The position numbers and the translations under genes were made by a program. From positions 241,575 through 305,574 of the forward strand of contig JAMLGP010000001.1 of the NCBI GenBank assembly GCA_023957835.1: DNA of 64,000 bases, given 5' to 3'. The notes under the pieces were generated by a model. The model did not search any database and was not told where the DNA came from. It saw nothing but the letters and a program-made list of their open reading frames with translations. The DNA comes from Homoserinimonas sp. (GTDB lineage: Bacteria > Actinomycetota > Actinomycetes > Actinomycetales > Microbacteriaceae). Positions 52,323-62,610 of the stretch are shown in pieces; position 1 is the stretch's first letter, and every line of letters starts with the position of its first letter.

Positions 52323-54062
52323 ATGTCCGACAGAAAGACCAGGGAAACCAAAATGGCCGAATCAAAGACTTCGGATCAAATAGCCAGCGCTGATGAAATC
52401 CCCGATACCAGTGACAGGGTGCCGGTACTGAAAGTCTCCGACCTGAGTGTCGACTTCGGCGTCGATGGTCAGTGGGTTCCGGCAGCGATCAAGCTCAACT
52501 ATGAAGTACACAAGGGCGAAGTCCTTGCGATAGTTGGAGAATCCGGCTCAGGAAAGAGCGCAAGCTCCATGGCGGTGCTCGACTTGTTGCCCGTCAACAG
52601 TCGAATCGGCGGCAGTGTGAAACTCAATGGAGTGGAGCTTCGCGGATTGCGCGCCAACGAGATGCGCAAGGTTCGTGGTGAGAAGATCGCCGTAATTTTT
52701 CAGGAGCCGATGACAGCGCTGAACCCGGTCTACACCGTCGGATTCCAAATAGTCGAGACACTCCGGCAGCACTATGGAATCAGTCCTGCTGCGGCCAAGG
52801 ACCGGGCAATCGAATTGCTCGGCATGGTCGAGATGCCGGATCCGGTAAAGGCTTTCAACTCCTATCCACACCAGCTGTCCGGCGGACAGCGACAGCGGGC
52901 AATGATCGCCCAGTCGATCTCCTGTGACCCGGACCTGCTCATCGCAGACGAGCCGACAACGGCACTGGACGTCACGGTTCAGGCGGAGATCCTCGACCTG
53001 CTGAGGGCGCTTCACAAGAGGCTCGACTCGGCCATCATCCTGATTACTCACGACATGGGGGTAGTAGCTGACCTCTCGGACCGGGTCGTCGTAATGCACA
53101 GGGGCCGAATCGTCGAGACCGGTACCGCACACCAAATCTTCTCGAAGCCGGAGAAGCCGTACACTCAGGAGTTGCTGTCGGCTGTTCCGCACCTCGGACA
53201 GCACGAAGAGCGTTCCCTGCCGTCGGCTGAAGCTAAGCAGGAGCCGGTTCTATCGCTCAAGAATGTGACCATCGATTACCCCAAGCGGGGTCGGGTTCCG
53301 GCATTCAGGGCCGTGGATGATGTCTCGCTTGAGATTCACCCTGGTGAGTTACTCGGTCTTGTAGGAGAGTCGGGATCTGGTAAGACCACAATCGGGCGAG
53401 CGGCAATGGGGTTACTTCCGATCACGTCGGGCGAACTCCGCGTGGTTGGCGAAGATATGAGCAGCCTCTCATCAAAAGAGCTGAGGGAGTTGCGTCGCAA
53501 GACCGGAATCGTCTTCCAGGACCCGGCTTCGTCTCTGAATCCGAGAATGCCAGTCGGCCAGAGCATCGGAGAGCCGATGCTCCTTGCGGGAGTCGCAAGG
53601 GGCAAGGAACTCGACCGCAAGGTCGAAGAGTTGCTGGAGCAGGTCGAATTGCCGACCATGTTCCGAAACCGCTACCCGCATGAGTTGTCGGGGGGCCAGA
53701 AGCAGCGCATTGGAATTGCGCGAGCTCTCGCCTTGAGTCCGCGACTGTTAGTGGCGGACGAACCGACTTCAGCTCTGGATGTTTCTGTGCAGTCGCGGTT
53801 CCTCGAGCTGCTGCTTGAACTGCAGGCTCAGCAGAACTTCGCCTGCCTGTTTATTAGCCATGACCTTGCAGTAGTGGACCAGTTGGCCCACAAGATTGCC
53901 GTGCTTCGCGACGGGAAGTTAGTGGAGCAGGGAACCAGAGATGAAATCCTTCGAGGTGCGAAGGATCCTTACACCCAGCGATTGATCGCGGCTGTCCCAC
54001 TGCCGGATCCTGAAGAGCAAAGGCGAAACCGCGAGCGTAGACTTGCGGCGCAATCGAAGTAG
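52323..54062 (+). CDS. dppDF: ABC transporter ATPase with two fused nucleotide-binding domains (DppD-DppF)
   Basis: A 579-residue protein with two complete ABC ATPase domains. The first (about 35-285) has Walker [11 protein letters not shown], signature [10 protein letters not shown] and Walker B LLIADEP; the second (about 315-560) has [20 protein letters not shown] and LLVADEP. Most importers encode these as separate DppD and DppF proteins, so the fusion drives both permeases. ATG 52323 and ATG 52353 (MAESKTSDQ) are both possible starts. It lies downstream of the opposite-strand PH gene, so a separate promoter may lie inside or after that gene. Confidence 0.95.
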   Translation: MSDRKTRETKMAESKTSDQIASADEIPDTSDRVPVLKVSDLSVDFGVDGQWVPAAIKLNYEVHKGEVLAIVGESGSGKSASSMAVLDLLPVNSRIGGSVKLNGVELRGLRANEMRKVRGEKIAVIFQEPMTALNPVYTVGFQIVETLRQHYGISPAAAKDRAIELLGMVEMPDPVKAFNSYPHQLSGGQRQRAMIAQSISCDPDLLIADEPTTALDVTVQAEILDLLRALHKRLDSAIILITHDMGVVADLSDRVVVMHRGRIVETGTAHQIFSKPEKPYTQELLSAVPHLGQHEERSLPSAEAKQEPVLSLKNVTIDYPKRGRVPAFRAVDDVSLEIHPGELLGLVGESGSGKTTIGRAAMGLLPITSGELRVVGEDMSSLSSKELRELRRKTGIVFQDPASSLNPRMPVGQSIGEPMLLAGVARGKELDRKVEELLEQVELPTMFRNRYPHELSGGQKQRIGIARALALSPRLLVADEPTSALDVSVQSRFLELLLELQAQQNFACLFISHDLAVVDQLAHKIAVLRDGKLVEQGTRDEILRGAKDPYTQRLIAAVPLPDPEEQRRNRERRLAAQSK

Positions 54063-54068
54063 CCGCGG

Positions 54069-55964
54069 ATGGTTGAACCGGTGAAGTTCTTTGACCGGCG
54101 ATCGGTACTTCTGTTAATAACGGCAGCAGCAGCCGGTTTGGTTCTGCAGGGCTGTACCTTTGGGCCCGCGGAGCAGTCTACGATCATTCCAGGCAGCCTT
54201 GTCAGGGTAGAAGTCGGACAGTCTCTGTTTTCGCTGAATGACCGGACTTCCTACGGGGACTCTCCGGCGAATACGCAAATTCTCCAGGCGACCTCCTCGA
54301 GTTTTTTTCGCTATGGAGCCGACTCGCAGCTGGAGCCCGATCAGAGCTTCGGTACTGCAACTGTGCTCAGCAACGATCCACTGACGGTGCGCTACACGCT
54401 TTCGGCAGATGCGAAGTGGTCAGACGGGGTGCCAGTGGATGCCGCCGATCTTCTGCTTGCCTGGGCGGCTAATTCCGGGGCTCTGAATACGAAAGACTTC
54501 GATGACAGTGACTATGTTGATCCGGAAACCGGGCAATACTCAAAACCGTTTCCTGATTCGATCGTCTATTTCGACGGTGCGACCAGTGAAGGGCTGCAGT
54601 TTGTAACCAGGACTCCGGAGATCAGTGACGATTTCAAGTCTCTGACCCTGGTTTGGGATCAGTACTTTGTTGATTGGCCGTTGACTCTCGAGGTCGGCTT
54701 GCCGGCCCATGTAGTTTCGAGGCTTGCATTCGGTTCTGCCCCAGGCGATCAGGATTCGCCTTCGCAGGACGAGAAATCGAAGTCCGATTATGAGGCTGTT
54801 GCCGCCAAAGAGAGACTGGTTGCCGCGATCCAGGATCGGCAGCAGGCTGAACTGTCGGCAATTGCCAATGTCTGGAACTATGCATTCAACCTTGGCCAGG
54901 AGCCAATTGACCCGAGCATCCTGATTTCCAACGGACCCTACGTGATCTCGAGTTTTGAGGCGAATGAAGCAGTCGAGCTGCGAGCCAATTCCAGCTACAC
55001 GGGCAGCAGGAAACCCAGGTTCGAGACCGTACGAATCCAATTCGAGCCCGACCCCCTCCTGCAGGTGCAGGCGCTGCAATCCGGGCAGGCAGACGTGATA
55101 ACACCGAGGCTCGACGCCGAAGTGGCATCACTGCTGAAGTCAGGTACGGGGTTCGGGGTGATCGAGTCCGATACGGGCAGTTACGAGCATCTGGACTTGC
55201 GAATTACCGGAAGCAGGTCAGGGAGCATGAGCGATCCGACAATTCGGAGGGCCTTCCTGCTGACGATTCCGCGTGCAGAGATCCAGCAGGAATTGGTGGT
55301 GACCACCCTCAACAAACTCGAGCTGCGCTCCTCCATGGTCTTCTTTCCTGGCCAGCCCGGCTACTCGGATGCTTTGGAAGCGAACGGATCCCGAGATTTT
55401 CTGACTCCCGACATTGAACAGGCCAAGGCTTTGCTGGCCAGCATCGGTGAGCCGAACCCTACTGTCTGCATTCTCTACGACCCGGCCAACCCCAGGCGCA
55501 AAGAGGAGTTCCGCCTCATTGCTGCTGGAGCAGCTCTGGCAGGCTTCAGCGTTGCAGACTGCTCATCTACGGATTGGTTCAGCCTCGTGGACGCTCCGGG
55601 GAGCAGCGATGCATCAATCTTCAGTTGGCAGGTGCGCAACACGTCCTTCGCCGGTCTCCAGTCAATCTACGTCACGGGCGGAATCAGCAACTTCAACGGC
55701 TACTCCGATCCCGACGTTGACGGGCTGCTCGCGAAGCTTTCAGTAACCGACGATGAGAAGTCGAAGCTGGAACTGGAGGTCCAGCTGGATAAGAAGCTGT
55801 TCGGCGATGCCTATGGGCTGCCTCTGTATCAGTTCCGGCAGGTAGTGGGTTTCAGCCATGGGGTGACCGGAATTCAACCGGTTCCTCTGGCAGCCGGAAT
55901 TTTGTGGAATCTGGAGGAGTGGGCGCCAAGGCAGGAGACTGCCTCTCCAGGTCCGGTCAAGTAG
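54069..55964 (+). CDS. ABC transporter solute-binding lipoprotein, family 5, second copy
   Basis: A 631-residue SBP_bac_5 protein related to the one at 47189 but longer and clearly diverged. A signal peptide with basic start and LVLQGC lipobox shows lipid attachment at Cys near residue 29. Shared blocks include the start GSLVRVEVGQSLFSLNDRTSYGDS, VDAADLLLAWAANSG and the C-terminal DPDVDGLLAKLSV. It follows the fused ATPase by six bases, so it is co-translated with it. Two binding proteins for one importer imply a wider substrate range. Its C-terminus overlaps the start of an unused upstream frame of typA only. Confidence 0.92.
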   Translation: MVEPVKFFDRRSVLLLITAAAAGLVLQGCTFGPAEQSTIIPGSLVRVEVGQSLFSLNDRTSYGDSPANTQILQATSSSFFRYGADSQLEPDQSFGTATVLSNDPLTVRYTLSADAKWSDGVPVDAADLLLAWAANSGALNTKDFDDSDYVDPETGQYSKPFPDSIVYFDGATSEGLQFVTRTPEISDDFKSLTLVWDQYFVDWPLTLEVGLPAHVVSRLAFGSAPGDQDSPSQDEKSKSDYEAVAAKERLVAAIQDRQQAELSAIANVWNYAFNLGQEPIDPSILISNGPYVISSFEANEAVELRANSSYTGSRKPRFETVRIQFEPDPLLQVQALQSGQADVITPRLDAEVASLLKSGTGFGVIESDTGSYEHLDLRITGSRSGSMSDPTIRRAFLLTIPRAEIQQELVVTTLNKLELRSSMVFFPGQPGYSDALEANGSRDFLTPDIEQAKALLASIGEPNPTVCILYDPANPRRKEEFRLIAAGAALAGFSVADCSSTDWFSLVDAPGSSDASIFSWQVRNTSFAGLQSIYVTGGISNFNGYSDPDVDGLLAKLSVTDDEKSKLELEVQLDKKLFGDAYGLPLYQFRQVVGFSHGVTGIQPVPLAAGILWNLEEWAPRQETASPGPVK

Positions 55965-56002
55965 GATTGATTGCTCCCAATTCAGATCGGAACCCTAAAC
56001 GC

Positions 56003-57913
56003 ATGCCTTCATCTTCCAGAAGCGATATTAGAAACGTCGGTGTCGTTGCCCATGTTGACCACGGCAAGACGACTCTGGTGGATGCGATGCTCAGGCAGAC
56101 GGGAGCCTTCGGCGATCACGCACAGGTAGCTGAGCGTGCAATGGACACCGGAGACCTCGAGCGCGAGAAGGGGATCACGATCCTCGCCAAGAACACCGCA
56201 ATCAACTACAGCGGCAAGCACGCCGACACTGGCCCGGTGACCATCAATGTCATCGATACTCCCGGCCACGCCGACTTTGGCGGCGAGGTTGAGCGGGGGC
56301 TCTCGATGGTTGACGGGGTCATGCTGCTGGTGGATGCGAGCGAGGGTCCGCTTCCGCAAACCAGATTCGTTCTGCGAAAGGCCCTCGAGGCAAAGCTCCC
56401 GGTTATTCTCGTAGTCAATAAGACCGATCGGCCGGATGCGAGAATTGCGGAAGTCGTGGCGGAGAGCCAGGACCTACTGCTCGGCCTCGCGAGCGATCTT
56501 GCCGAAGACCACCCTGATCTGGATCTGGACGCTGTGCTGGATGTACCTGTCGTCTACGCCTCAGGCCGCAACGGGGCTTCAAGCAGGAACCAGCCGGCGA
56601 ACGGGAGTCTTCCCGACAACACAGATCTCGAGCCGCTCTTTGAAGCGATCCTCAGGCACATTCCGGCCCCCGAGTTCGACCCTTCAGCACCGCTGCAGGC
56701 TCACGTTACCAACCTCGATGCCTCGGCATTCCTGGGTCGGCTCGCGCTGCTGAGGATCTTCAATGGCACCCTGCACAAAGGCCAGACTGTCGCCTGGGTC
56801 CGCAAGGACGGCGAAGTTCACAATGTGCGCGTGACCGAACTGCTCAAGACCGTTGCGCTCGATCGCATCCCCACTGACAGCGCCGGCCCCGGCGACATCG
56901 TCGCAGTTGCCGGCTTTTCCGACATCATGATCGGGGACACCCTCGCAGACCCCGAGGACATCCGCCCACTGCCAGCGATTACCGTGGATGACCCGGCGAT
57001 CTCAATGACGATTGGCACGAACACGAGTCCGCTGGTCGGCAAAGTAAAGGGCCACAAGCTCACAGCGCGAATGGTCAAGGATCGGCTCGACCGCGAACTC
57101 ATCGGAAACGTCTCGATCCGGGTTCTGGATATCGGCAGGCCCGACGCCTGGGAGGTCCAGGGCAGGGGAGAGCTCGCGCTCGCGGTGCTGGTTGAGCAAA
57201 TGAAGAGGGAAGGGTTTGAGCTCACGGTCGGTAAGCCTCAAGTGGTCACTCGCAGGGTCGATGGAGAGATTCACGAGCCGTTTGAGCACCTGAGCATCGA
57301 TGCGCCGGAAGAGCACCTCGGCGCAATCACCCAACTGCTCGCGGCCAGGAAAGGCCGAATGGAGGGAATGCGAAATCACGGCACCGGCTGGGTTCGGATG
57401 GAGTTCATCGTTCCCGCCAGGGGTCTTATCGGCTTCCGAACGGAATTCCTGACCCTGACCAGAGGAACCGGGATCTCCAATGCGATTTCGGTCGGCTACG
57501 GGCCCTGGGCGGGCCAGATAGTGACTCGCAGCACCGGTTCTATCGTCGCTGATCGGGCTGGAACCGCAACCCCGTTTGCAATGATCGCCCTTCAGGAGAG
57601 AATGAGCTTCTTCGTCGAACCCGGTGCAGAGGTCTATGAAGGAATGGTGGTTGGCGAGAACCCGCGCTCAGAAGACATGGACGTCAACATCACCAAAGAG
57701 AAGCAATTGACCAATATGCGCTCTTCGACCGCCGATGTGTTCGAGCGAATGACTCCTTCGCGAAAGCTCACCCTTGAAGAGAGCCTCGAATTCGCCCGTG
57801 ATGACGAGTGCGTCGAGGTCACACCGGACGTCATCAGGATCCGAAAGCTCGAACTTGATCGGCACGCGCGGGCGAGGACAACTGCGAACCTCAAGCGGGC
57901 TAATCAGAACTGA
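56003..57913 (+). CDS. typA: GTP-binding protein TypA/BipA
   Basis: A ribosome-binding translational GTPase of 636 residues. G domain motifs: AHVDHGKTTL near 16-25, DTPGHADFGGEVERGL and NKTDRPDAR. Domains II, III and V and the C-terminal BipA domain follow, ending with DVNITKEKQLTNMR and the family C-terminus. BipA helps ribosome assembly and stress or cold adaptation. I start it at ATG 56003; a longer frame back to 55904 overlaps the second binding-protein gene and is less likely. Length is normal for the family (about 610-640). Confidence 0.95.
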   Translation: MPSSSRSDIRNVGVVAHVDHGKTTLVDAMLRQTGAFGDHAQVAERAMDTGDLEREKGITILAKNTAINYSGKHADTGPVTINVIDTPGHADFGGEVERGLSMVDGVMLLVDASEGPLPQTRFVLRKALEAKLPVILVVNKTDRPDARIAEVVAESQDLLLGLASDLAEDHPDLDLDAVLDVPVVYASGRNGASSRNQPANGSLPDNTDLEPLFEAILRHIPAPEFDPSAPLQAHVTNLDASAFLGRLALLRIFNGTLHKGQTVAWVRKDGEVHNVRVTELLKTVALDRIPTDSAGPGDIVAVAGFSDIMIGDTLADPEDIRPLPAITVDDPAISMTIGTNTSPLVGKVKGHKLTARMVKDRLDRELIGNVSIRVLDIGRPDAWEVQGRGELALAVLVEQMKREGFELTVGKPQVVTRRVDGEIHEPFEHLSIDAPEEHLGAITQLLAARKGRMEGMRNHGTGWVRMEFIVPARGLIGFRTEFLTLTRGTGISNAISVGYGPWAGQIVTRSTGSIVADRAGTATPFAMIALQERMSFFVEPGAEVYEGMVVGENPRSEDMDVNITKEKQLTNMRSSTADVFERMTPSRKLTLEESLEFARDDECVEVTPDVIRIRKLELDRHARARTTANLKRANQN

Positions 57914-57955
57914 GTCTGCGGTTTCGGACCTGGACTTCCCGTGCTTGCCCGAGTC

Positions 57956-59230
57956 CTAGTCTCCAAAAAGCGCGGAACCGATGTAGCTTCCCTCGCGGCA
58001 GCCGGGCGGAATCGCGAAAATTGCCGACCCGATGTGCTGAATGTACTCATTCAGCAGGTCAGCTCTCGCCAGTGACAACTGAATCGGGATGAACTGCCTG
58101 CGCGGGTCGCGCTGGTAGGCGAGAAAGAACAACCCGGCATTCAATCGCCCGAGTTCGTCATTGCCGTCTACAAAGTTGTAGCCGCGGCGAAGCAGCTTCG
58201 CACCACCGTGGATGCTCGGGTGGGCCAGGTGCACGTGGGATGCTGGATCGATGAGCGGAGCATCCGCCCTCCCCAACGTCTCGAAATCCGGTTCTGTGAA
58301 CTCCTGCCCGCCGGAAAGCGGCGCGCCATCCGTTTTGTTTCTGCCGAAGATCTGCTCCTGTTCGCGCAGCGAAATGCGGTCCCAGGTTTCGATTCTCATA
58401 CGGATTGTGCGGGCGACCAGGTAGGAGCCGCCTGACATCCAGGCAGGCCCGTCTTCTGCGGCCGCCCAGAGCTGCTCGTCGAGCTCACCTGATTCTTCCG
58501 CTTTGAGGTTCGCCGTACCGTCCTTGAACCCGAAAAGGTTTCTCGGGGTCGATTGCGATTGACTCGTGGAGGAGGTTCTGCCGAACCCTAGTTGCGCCCA
58601 GCGCAAACTGGCCCTGCCGAAAGCAATCCTGGAGAGATTCCGGATTGCGTGGACAGCAACCTGGGGATCCTGACTGCATGCCTGAATGCATAAATCGCCT
58701 CCGCTGCGCTCCTCCTCCAGCGCATCTCCCGGAAAGTGCGGCAGGTCAACCAGGGCTGCCGGTTTGCTCGACTGCAGCCCGAATCTGGAGTCGAACAGGG
58801 AAGGACCGAAACCGAAGGTGATGGTGAGCGAACTTGCGGGCAATCCGATGGCCTCTCCGGTGTCATCCGGAGGCGCATCGTATGGCCCTCCTCCGGGATC
58901 GAACCTTCCGGCCGGGAGCCCCGAAGTCATCCTGGCTGCAGCCACAGTCCAGTCTCGAAGCAGCGATTTGAGTTCGGAGCGATCGATGTCCAGAACATCG
59001 AAAGCGGCAAAGTGGAGCCGATCCTGAGCCGGGGTGGTAATTCCAGCCTGATGTTTTCCGTAGAACGGATAGGTCTGGGCCGGGGGCGATTCGGTCGCGG
59101 CAAGAACTGCCCTGTCTGCTCCTATTCCGATTCCTGCTCCGGCCACTCCGGCACCGGCGAGTCCGAATAGCCCTCTCCGCGACAGGGCTACTGTCGATGC
59201 TTCAGCTGGAACTTTGGCTGGTTTGCTCAA
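57956..59230 (-). CDS. efeB: Dyp-type peroxidase EfeB, Tat-exported
   Basis: A 424-residue heme peroxidase. The N-terminus has a Tat signal (SRRGLFG near 17-23 followed by a hydrophobic stretch). The GxxDG motif reads GFKDG near 210, and the C-terminal heme region HVHLAHPSIHGGAKLLRRGYNF in parts near 335-358 holds the likely heme His and Arg. EfeB is thought to act with EfeU and EfeO in ferrous or heme iron uptake at low pH. It is the third gene of the operon, starting 18 bases after efeO. Confidence 0.93.
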   Translation of the reverse strand: MSKPAKVPAEASTVALSRRGLFGLAGAGVAGAGIGIGADRAVLAATESPPAQTYPFYGKHQAGITTPAQDRLHFAAFDVLDIDRSELKSLLRDWTVAAARMTSGLPAGRFDPGGGPYDAPPDDTGEAIGLPASSLTITFGFGPSLFDSRFGLQSSKPAALVDLPHFPGDALEEERSGGDLCIQACSQDPQVAVHAIRNLSRIAFGRASLRWAQLGFGRTSSTSQSQSTPRNLFGFKDGTANLKAEESGELDEQLWAAAEDGPAWMSGGSYLVARTIRMRIETWDRISLREQEQIFGRNKTDGAPLSGGQEFTEPDFETLGRADAPLIDPASHVHLAHPSIHGGAKLLRRGYNFVDGNDELGRLNAGLFFLAYQRDPRRQFIPIQLSLARADLLNEYIQHIGSAIFAIPPGCREGSYIGSALFGD

Positions 59231-59248
59231 GTTAGTCGGCTTTCGAAC

Positions 59249-60436
59249 TCAAAGCACGAGAGCGGCGGTGAGCCCGGCAAGAGGCTCTGCGAGGGCATTC
59301 ACCTGATCGGAGAGCGCCTTTATCTCAGCGGGGCTCAGCTCTGTGTAAAGGCGGAAGCCGTCGCCGACTCGTTGTGCGTCCAGGAGCTTCTGCAGGCTTG
59401 CGAACTCGGAAGTCAGAGTCTTGGCGAGTTCGGCATCCTTCTGCTCGAGAATGGGCTTAACTCCCTCGAACAGCACCCTGGCACCGTCGATGTTCGCCTG
59501 GAAATCCCAAAGATCGGTGTGCGACCAGGCTTCTTCCTCACCGGTGATCTTTCCGCTTGCCACCTCATCCAGCAGTCCGATTGCTTCGTTGGTCTGCTGA
59601 TCGAGCGAGTAATTCAGATCCTGGACTTTCTCGTAGAGAGTGTGGGTATCGGCAACCAGCTGATCTGCCAGCGCGTTTCGCTTTTCCGAACTGTAGGCCT
59701 CGAATCCGGCCTCCGCCTCTGCCGGCCAGAGGTCCTTTTCAATGGCGTGCCAGCCGGTCCACTCCTGACCCTCTTCGAGATCCGCCTCACGCAAGTCCAT
59801 TCGCGGGTCGAGATCGCCGAAGGACTCCGCAACCGTTTCTATCCGCTCCCAGTGCATGCGGGCAGGGGCGTACAGGGCTCGAGCCGCATCATCATCGCCG
59901 GCAATGTATGCCTTTGCGAAGGCCTCGGTCCCGGTAACGAGCTGTTCAACCTGATCCTTGACGTATGCCTTGTAGTTGGCATTTGCCGTTTCAACCTGCT
60001 CCGAGACATCTCCGGCAAGCGCAAGGTGCGCACCAGAATCGGTGACCTTGAATGCCGCCCGGCCGATTCCCGCACCGATCATTCCCGGCTTGCACACCGT
60101 GAAGTAGTCTCCAGGGTAGGCATTGACAACCAGATTACGGCTGATGCCGGGCCCGATATTCTCGACCTCTCCAATGATCCGAAGGCCGTCATCGGCGAGC
60201 AGGTAGAACTCGGTAACCTGATCGCCCGAGTTAGTGACCGAAAAGACGAGGCTTCCACTTGGGGCCTCGGCAGCAGATACCGCGCATTCGTCTGCAGAAC
60301 TGTCAACCTTGATGGTCGTCGCTCCAGAGCCGCCGGGTTGATTCGGAACGCAGCCGCTGAGGGTGAGTGCCGAAATCGCGGCGGTAGCAAAGATCGCGAG
60401 ACTTCGAGAGACGGTTGGGTTTTGCGGGAACTGCAT
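59249..60436 (-). CDS. efeO: Iron uptake system protein EfeO
   Basis: A 395-residue exported lipoprotein with an N-terminal cupredoxin-like domain (about 35-135) and a C-terminal peptidase M75 (imelysin-like) domain (about 150-395). The lipobox is ALTLSGC, with Cys near residue 29. The M75 zinc-type motif HWERIE near 194 and the GWHAIEKDLW segment are conserved. EfeO binds extracellular iron and feeds EfeU. The start shares one base with the efeU stop (TGATG). Confidence 0.94.
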   Translation of the reverse strand: MQFPQNPTVSRSLAIFATAAISALTLSGCVPNQPGGSGATTIKVDSSADECAVSAAEAPSGSLVFSVTNSGDQVTEFYLLADDGLRIIGEVENIGPGISRNLVVNAYPGDYFTVCKPGMIGAGIGRAAFKVTDSGAHLALAGDVSEQVETANANYKAYVKDQVEQLVTGTEAFAKAYIAGDDDAARALYAPARMHWERIETVAESFGDLDPRMDLREADLEEGQEWTGWHAIEKDLWPAEAEAGFEAYSSEKRNALADQLVADTHTLYEKVQDLNYSLDQQTNEAIGLLDEVASGKITGEEEAWSHTDLWDFQANIDGARVLFEGVKPILEQKDAELAKTLTSEFASLQKLLDAQRVGDGFRLYTELSPAEIKALSDQVNALAEPLAGLTAALVL

Positions 60437-61296
60437 CAGACTCCTTGAGAGCTCAGGACGGGAACCTCGGCGGTTGCCGGGGCGGATTTTCGGTGCTGCT
60501 TTCGCAGCACTCGGACAAAGAGGACGAGAACGGGGATCGTGTAGGCGACCCAGGTGAGCGCCTCAAGCCAGGTGGTGGCGGGAGAGAAGTTCACAGTTCC
60601 CTTCAACAGGGTTCCGTACCAACTGTCAGGCGGGACGGCGCCGCTCACATCGAAGGCTAGGGAATGCAGTCCCGGCAGGATTCCGGCTTCCTGCAGATCG
60701 TGGACTCCGTAGGCGAGAACACCCGCGGCCACAATAATCAGGAAGCCTCCGGTCCAGGCGAAGAACTTTCCAAGGTTGATCCTTACGACGCCGCGGTAAA
60801 TGAGCCAGCCGAGTACAACTGCGCAAAGGATGCCTAGGCTGGCTCCGAGCAGCGGCAAGGTGGTCTGGCCGGTTGCCTGAACGGCTGCCCAAAGGAAGAG
60901 CGCCGTCTCTATACCCTCGCGACCGACCGCGAGGAAGGCGACGAGGACGATTCCCCAGCCAGATCCGCTCAAGTGCTGGTCTACATCGTCGCGGAGTGTC
61001 CTGCCCATGGAGTGAGCGGTCTTGAGCATCCAGAAGAGCATCCAGGTGACGAGTGCGGTTGCGACTATTGAGAGGCTGCCGCCGATCGCCTCCTGAGCTT
61101 CGAAACTCAGGCCGTATGCTCCGAAAGTCAGCAGCGCCCCAATGCCGAGCGACAGGGCAACCGCGAGGCCGACTCCGAGCCAGAGTCTGGGAAGGACATC
61201 GGGTCTGCGCAGCTTCACAAGGTAGGCAACGAGAATTCCAACTACCAGGCTGGCTTCGAGTCCTTCGCGGAGCCCGATCAGGAAATTGGCCAGCAC
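60436..61296 (-). CDS. efeU: Iron permease EfeU (FTR1 family)
   Basis: A 286-residue polytopic permease. Both REXXE iron-binding motifs are visible: REGLE at 10-14 in [15 protein letters not shown], and REGIE in [15 protein letters not shown] near 126. It imports ferrous iron with the EfeO/EfeB partners. I start it at GTG 61296, with AAAGG seven bases upstream, instead of the TTG at 61317, which has no ribosome site. It is the first gene of the operon and is preceded by a near-consensus IdeR/DtxR box. Confidence 0.94.
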   Translation of the reverse strand: MLANFLIGLREGLEASLVVGILVAYLVKLRRPDVLPRLWLGVGLAVALSLGIGALLTFGAYGLSFEAQEAIGGSLSIVATALVTWMLFWMLKTAHSMGRTLRDDVDQHLSGSGWGIVLVAFLAVGREGIETALFLWAAVQATGQTTLPLLGASLGILCAVVLGWLIYRGVVRINLGKFFAWTGGFLIIVAAGVLAYGVHDLQEAGILPGLHSLAFDVSGAVPPDSWYGTLLKGTVNFSPATTWLEALTWVAYTIPVLVLFVRVLRKQHRKSAPATAEVPVLSSQGV

Positions 61297-61350
61297 CGGA
61301 CTACCTTTCGAAATCAAATCTGAATTTGCCAGAACTAAGGATACCCTTAC

Positions 61351-61369
61351 CTAAGTTAGGTTAACCTAA
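61351..61369 (-). promoter_or_regulatory. IdeR/DtxR iron box upstream of efeU
   Basis: CTAAGTTAGGTTAACCTAA (61351-61369) matches the IdeR/DtxR box consensus TTAGGTTAGSCTAACCTAA at 16 of 19 positions (mismatches at 1, 4 and 11). It also contains the perfect palindrome TTAGGTTAACCTAA (61356-61369). It lies about 55-73 bases before the efeU start and 45 before the divergent mshB start. Repression by iron-loaded IdeR is inferred, as in mycobacterial and corynebacterial iron genes. Confidence 0.85.
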
Positions 61370-61413
61370 TTGAGGCAATCCGAACAGTGTGCTGCACGAC
61401 CTATTCTTGATTC

Positions 61414-62610
61414 GTGGGCGATGAGGATTCGACAGCTAGCGTCCTTTTCGTGCATGCCCATCCGGATGACGAAACGATCTCGACCGGGGGCACTCTTGCT
61501 CTGCTCGAAAAGCAGGGGATCAGAACCGAAGTTGTGACTTGCACGAGGGGCGAACGGGGAGAAGTGATTCCGCCGGAGCTCCGGCACCTCGCCTCGGATC
61601 CAGAAGCTCTTGGCGAATTTCGATCCCGGGAGCTTCGCGAAGCGCTAAAGGTTCTCGGCGTCTCGGGTCATCGCTTCCTTGGTGAGGCTGGTGCAAGATG
61701 GTCGGGTCTTGAACCAAGGAGATATCGGGACTCTGGAATGGCATGGGACGGCAATCGTGCGATCCCGGATCCTGCGGTCACAGACCCCGAATCCTTTTGC
61801 TCTGCCGATCTGAAGGAAGTAGTCGCAGATCTGGTTGCAGCCATTGACGAGATTCAGCCTCAGGCAATCGTCAGCTATGACGAGCAAGGCGGCTATGGGC
61901 ATCCGGATCATGTCCGAGCAGCGAAGGCAAGCCGAGTTGCCGCAGAGGTGTGTGGGATACCCTGCTTTGAAATCGTGCCTTCTGGATCGGAAGCCGCAAC
62001 CGCAGATCGACGTATGAGCATCGACTCAGTATTTGGGTTGAAGATTCAGGCTCTCGAAAGGTACCGGACTCAATTGAAAGTTGAAGGAGACAGCATCGTT
62101 CACTCAGGCGGGCAAACCGAAGAAGTCGGCAAGGTTGAGTCTTATCGCGAAGTCCTTGAACAGCCCGGGTCCGCAGGGGATTGGGCTCGGTTGGGGATTT
62201 GGTGGAAAGTGGCTGCTGCCGCAATCCTCCTGCTGCTCGGAGTGCTCGTAGGCACTATTGGAACCATCAATCATCAGGTGAAGATTGGTACTGGTGAAGG
62301 CGCTTTCCCAATTGGACTGGTTTTGGCTCTCGCAGTTTCAGGATTGTTGCTTGCCGGACTCCGGCTCTATTTCAACTATCGCCCGCTGGTAGTAGCGGGT
62401 GCGGTTGGATTTCTTACTCCTGTGATCCTGTTCAGTCAGGAGAGTTTTGCCGGATCCGTGCTCATTCCATTCAACGAGATCGGAGTTACCTGGCTGGTCG
62501 GGGCGATTGTCATTGCTGCTGTGGCAGTGCTCTTTCCTCGGCTTCGTCGGAAGCCGAGGGTTACGATGAAAGAGAAGGCATTGGCCGGAGAGGAAAGTCG
62601 AGCGTCGTGA
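61414..62610 (+). CDS. mshB: MshB-like N-acetylglucosaminylinositol deacetylase with C-terminal membrane domain
   Basis: A 398-residue protein. The N-terminal LmbE/PIG-L zinc deacetylase domain (about 10-240) carries AHPDDE at 15-20 and GGYGHPDH near 160, and resembles MshB, which makes the mycothiol precursor. The C-terminal third (about 265-385) has four predicted membrane helices (for example [19 protein letters not shown]). Such a fusion of a deacetylase with a membrane tail is unusual compared with the soluble mycobacterial MshB. Start GTG 61414 is six bases after TATTCT, suggesting a leaderless message. It overlaps the ferredoxin gene as GTGA. Confidence 0.82.
   Translation: MGDEDSTASVLFVHAHPDDETISTGGTLALLEKQGIRTEVVTCTRGERGEVIPPELRHLASDPEALGEFRSRELREALKVLGVSGHRFLGEAGARWSGLEPRRYRDSGMAWDGNRAIPDPAVTDPESFCSADLKEVVADLVAAIDEIQPQAIVSYDEQGGYGHPDHVRAAKASRVAAEVCGIPCFEIVPSGSEAATADRRMSIDSVFGLKIQALERYRTQLKVEGDSIVHSGGQTEEVGKVESYREVLEQPGSAGDWARLGIWWKVAAAAILLLLGVLVGTIGTINHQVKIGTGEGAFPIGLVLALAVSGLLLAGLRLYFNYRPLVVAGAVGFLTPVILFSQESFAGSVLIPFNEIGVTWLVGAIVIAAVAVLFPRLRRKPRVTMKEKALAGEESRAS

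Noticed and set aside
51694..52323. A 209-residue plus-strand frame between dppC and the ATPase gene
   Set aside because: The reverse-strand frame over the same bases has a PH domain and membrane helices, whereas this one is of random composition.
59372..60448. A 358-residue plus-strand frame across efeO
   Set aside because: It is antisense to efeO, which has clear cupredoxin and M75 domains.
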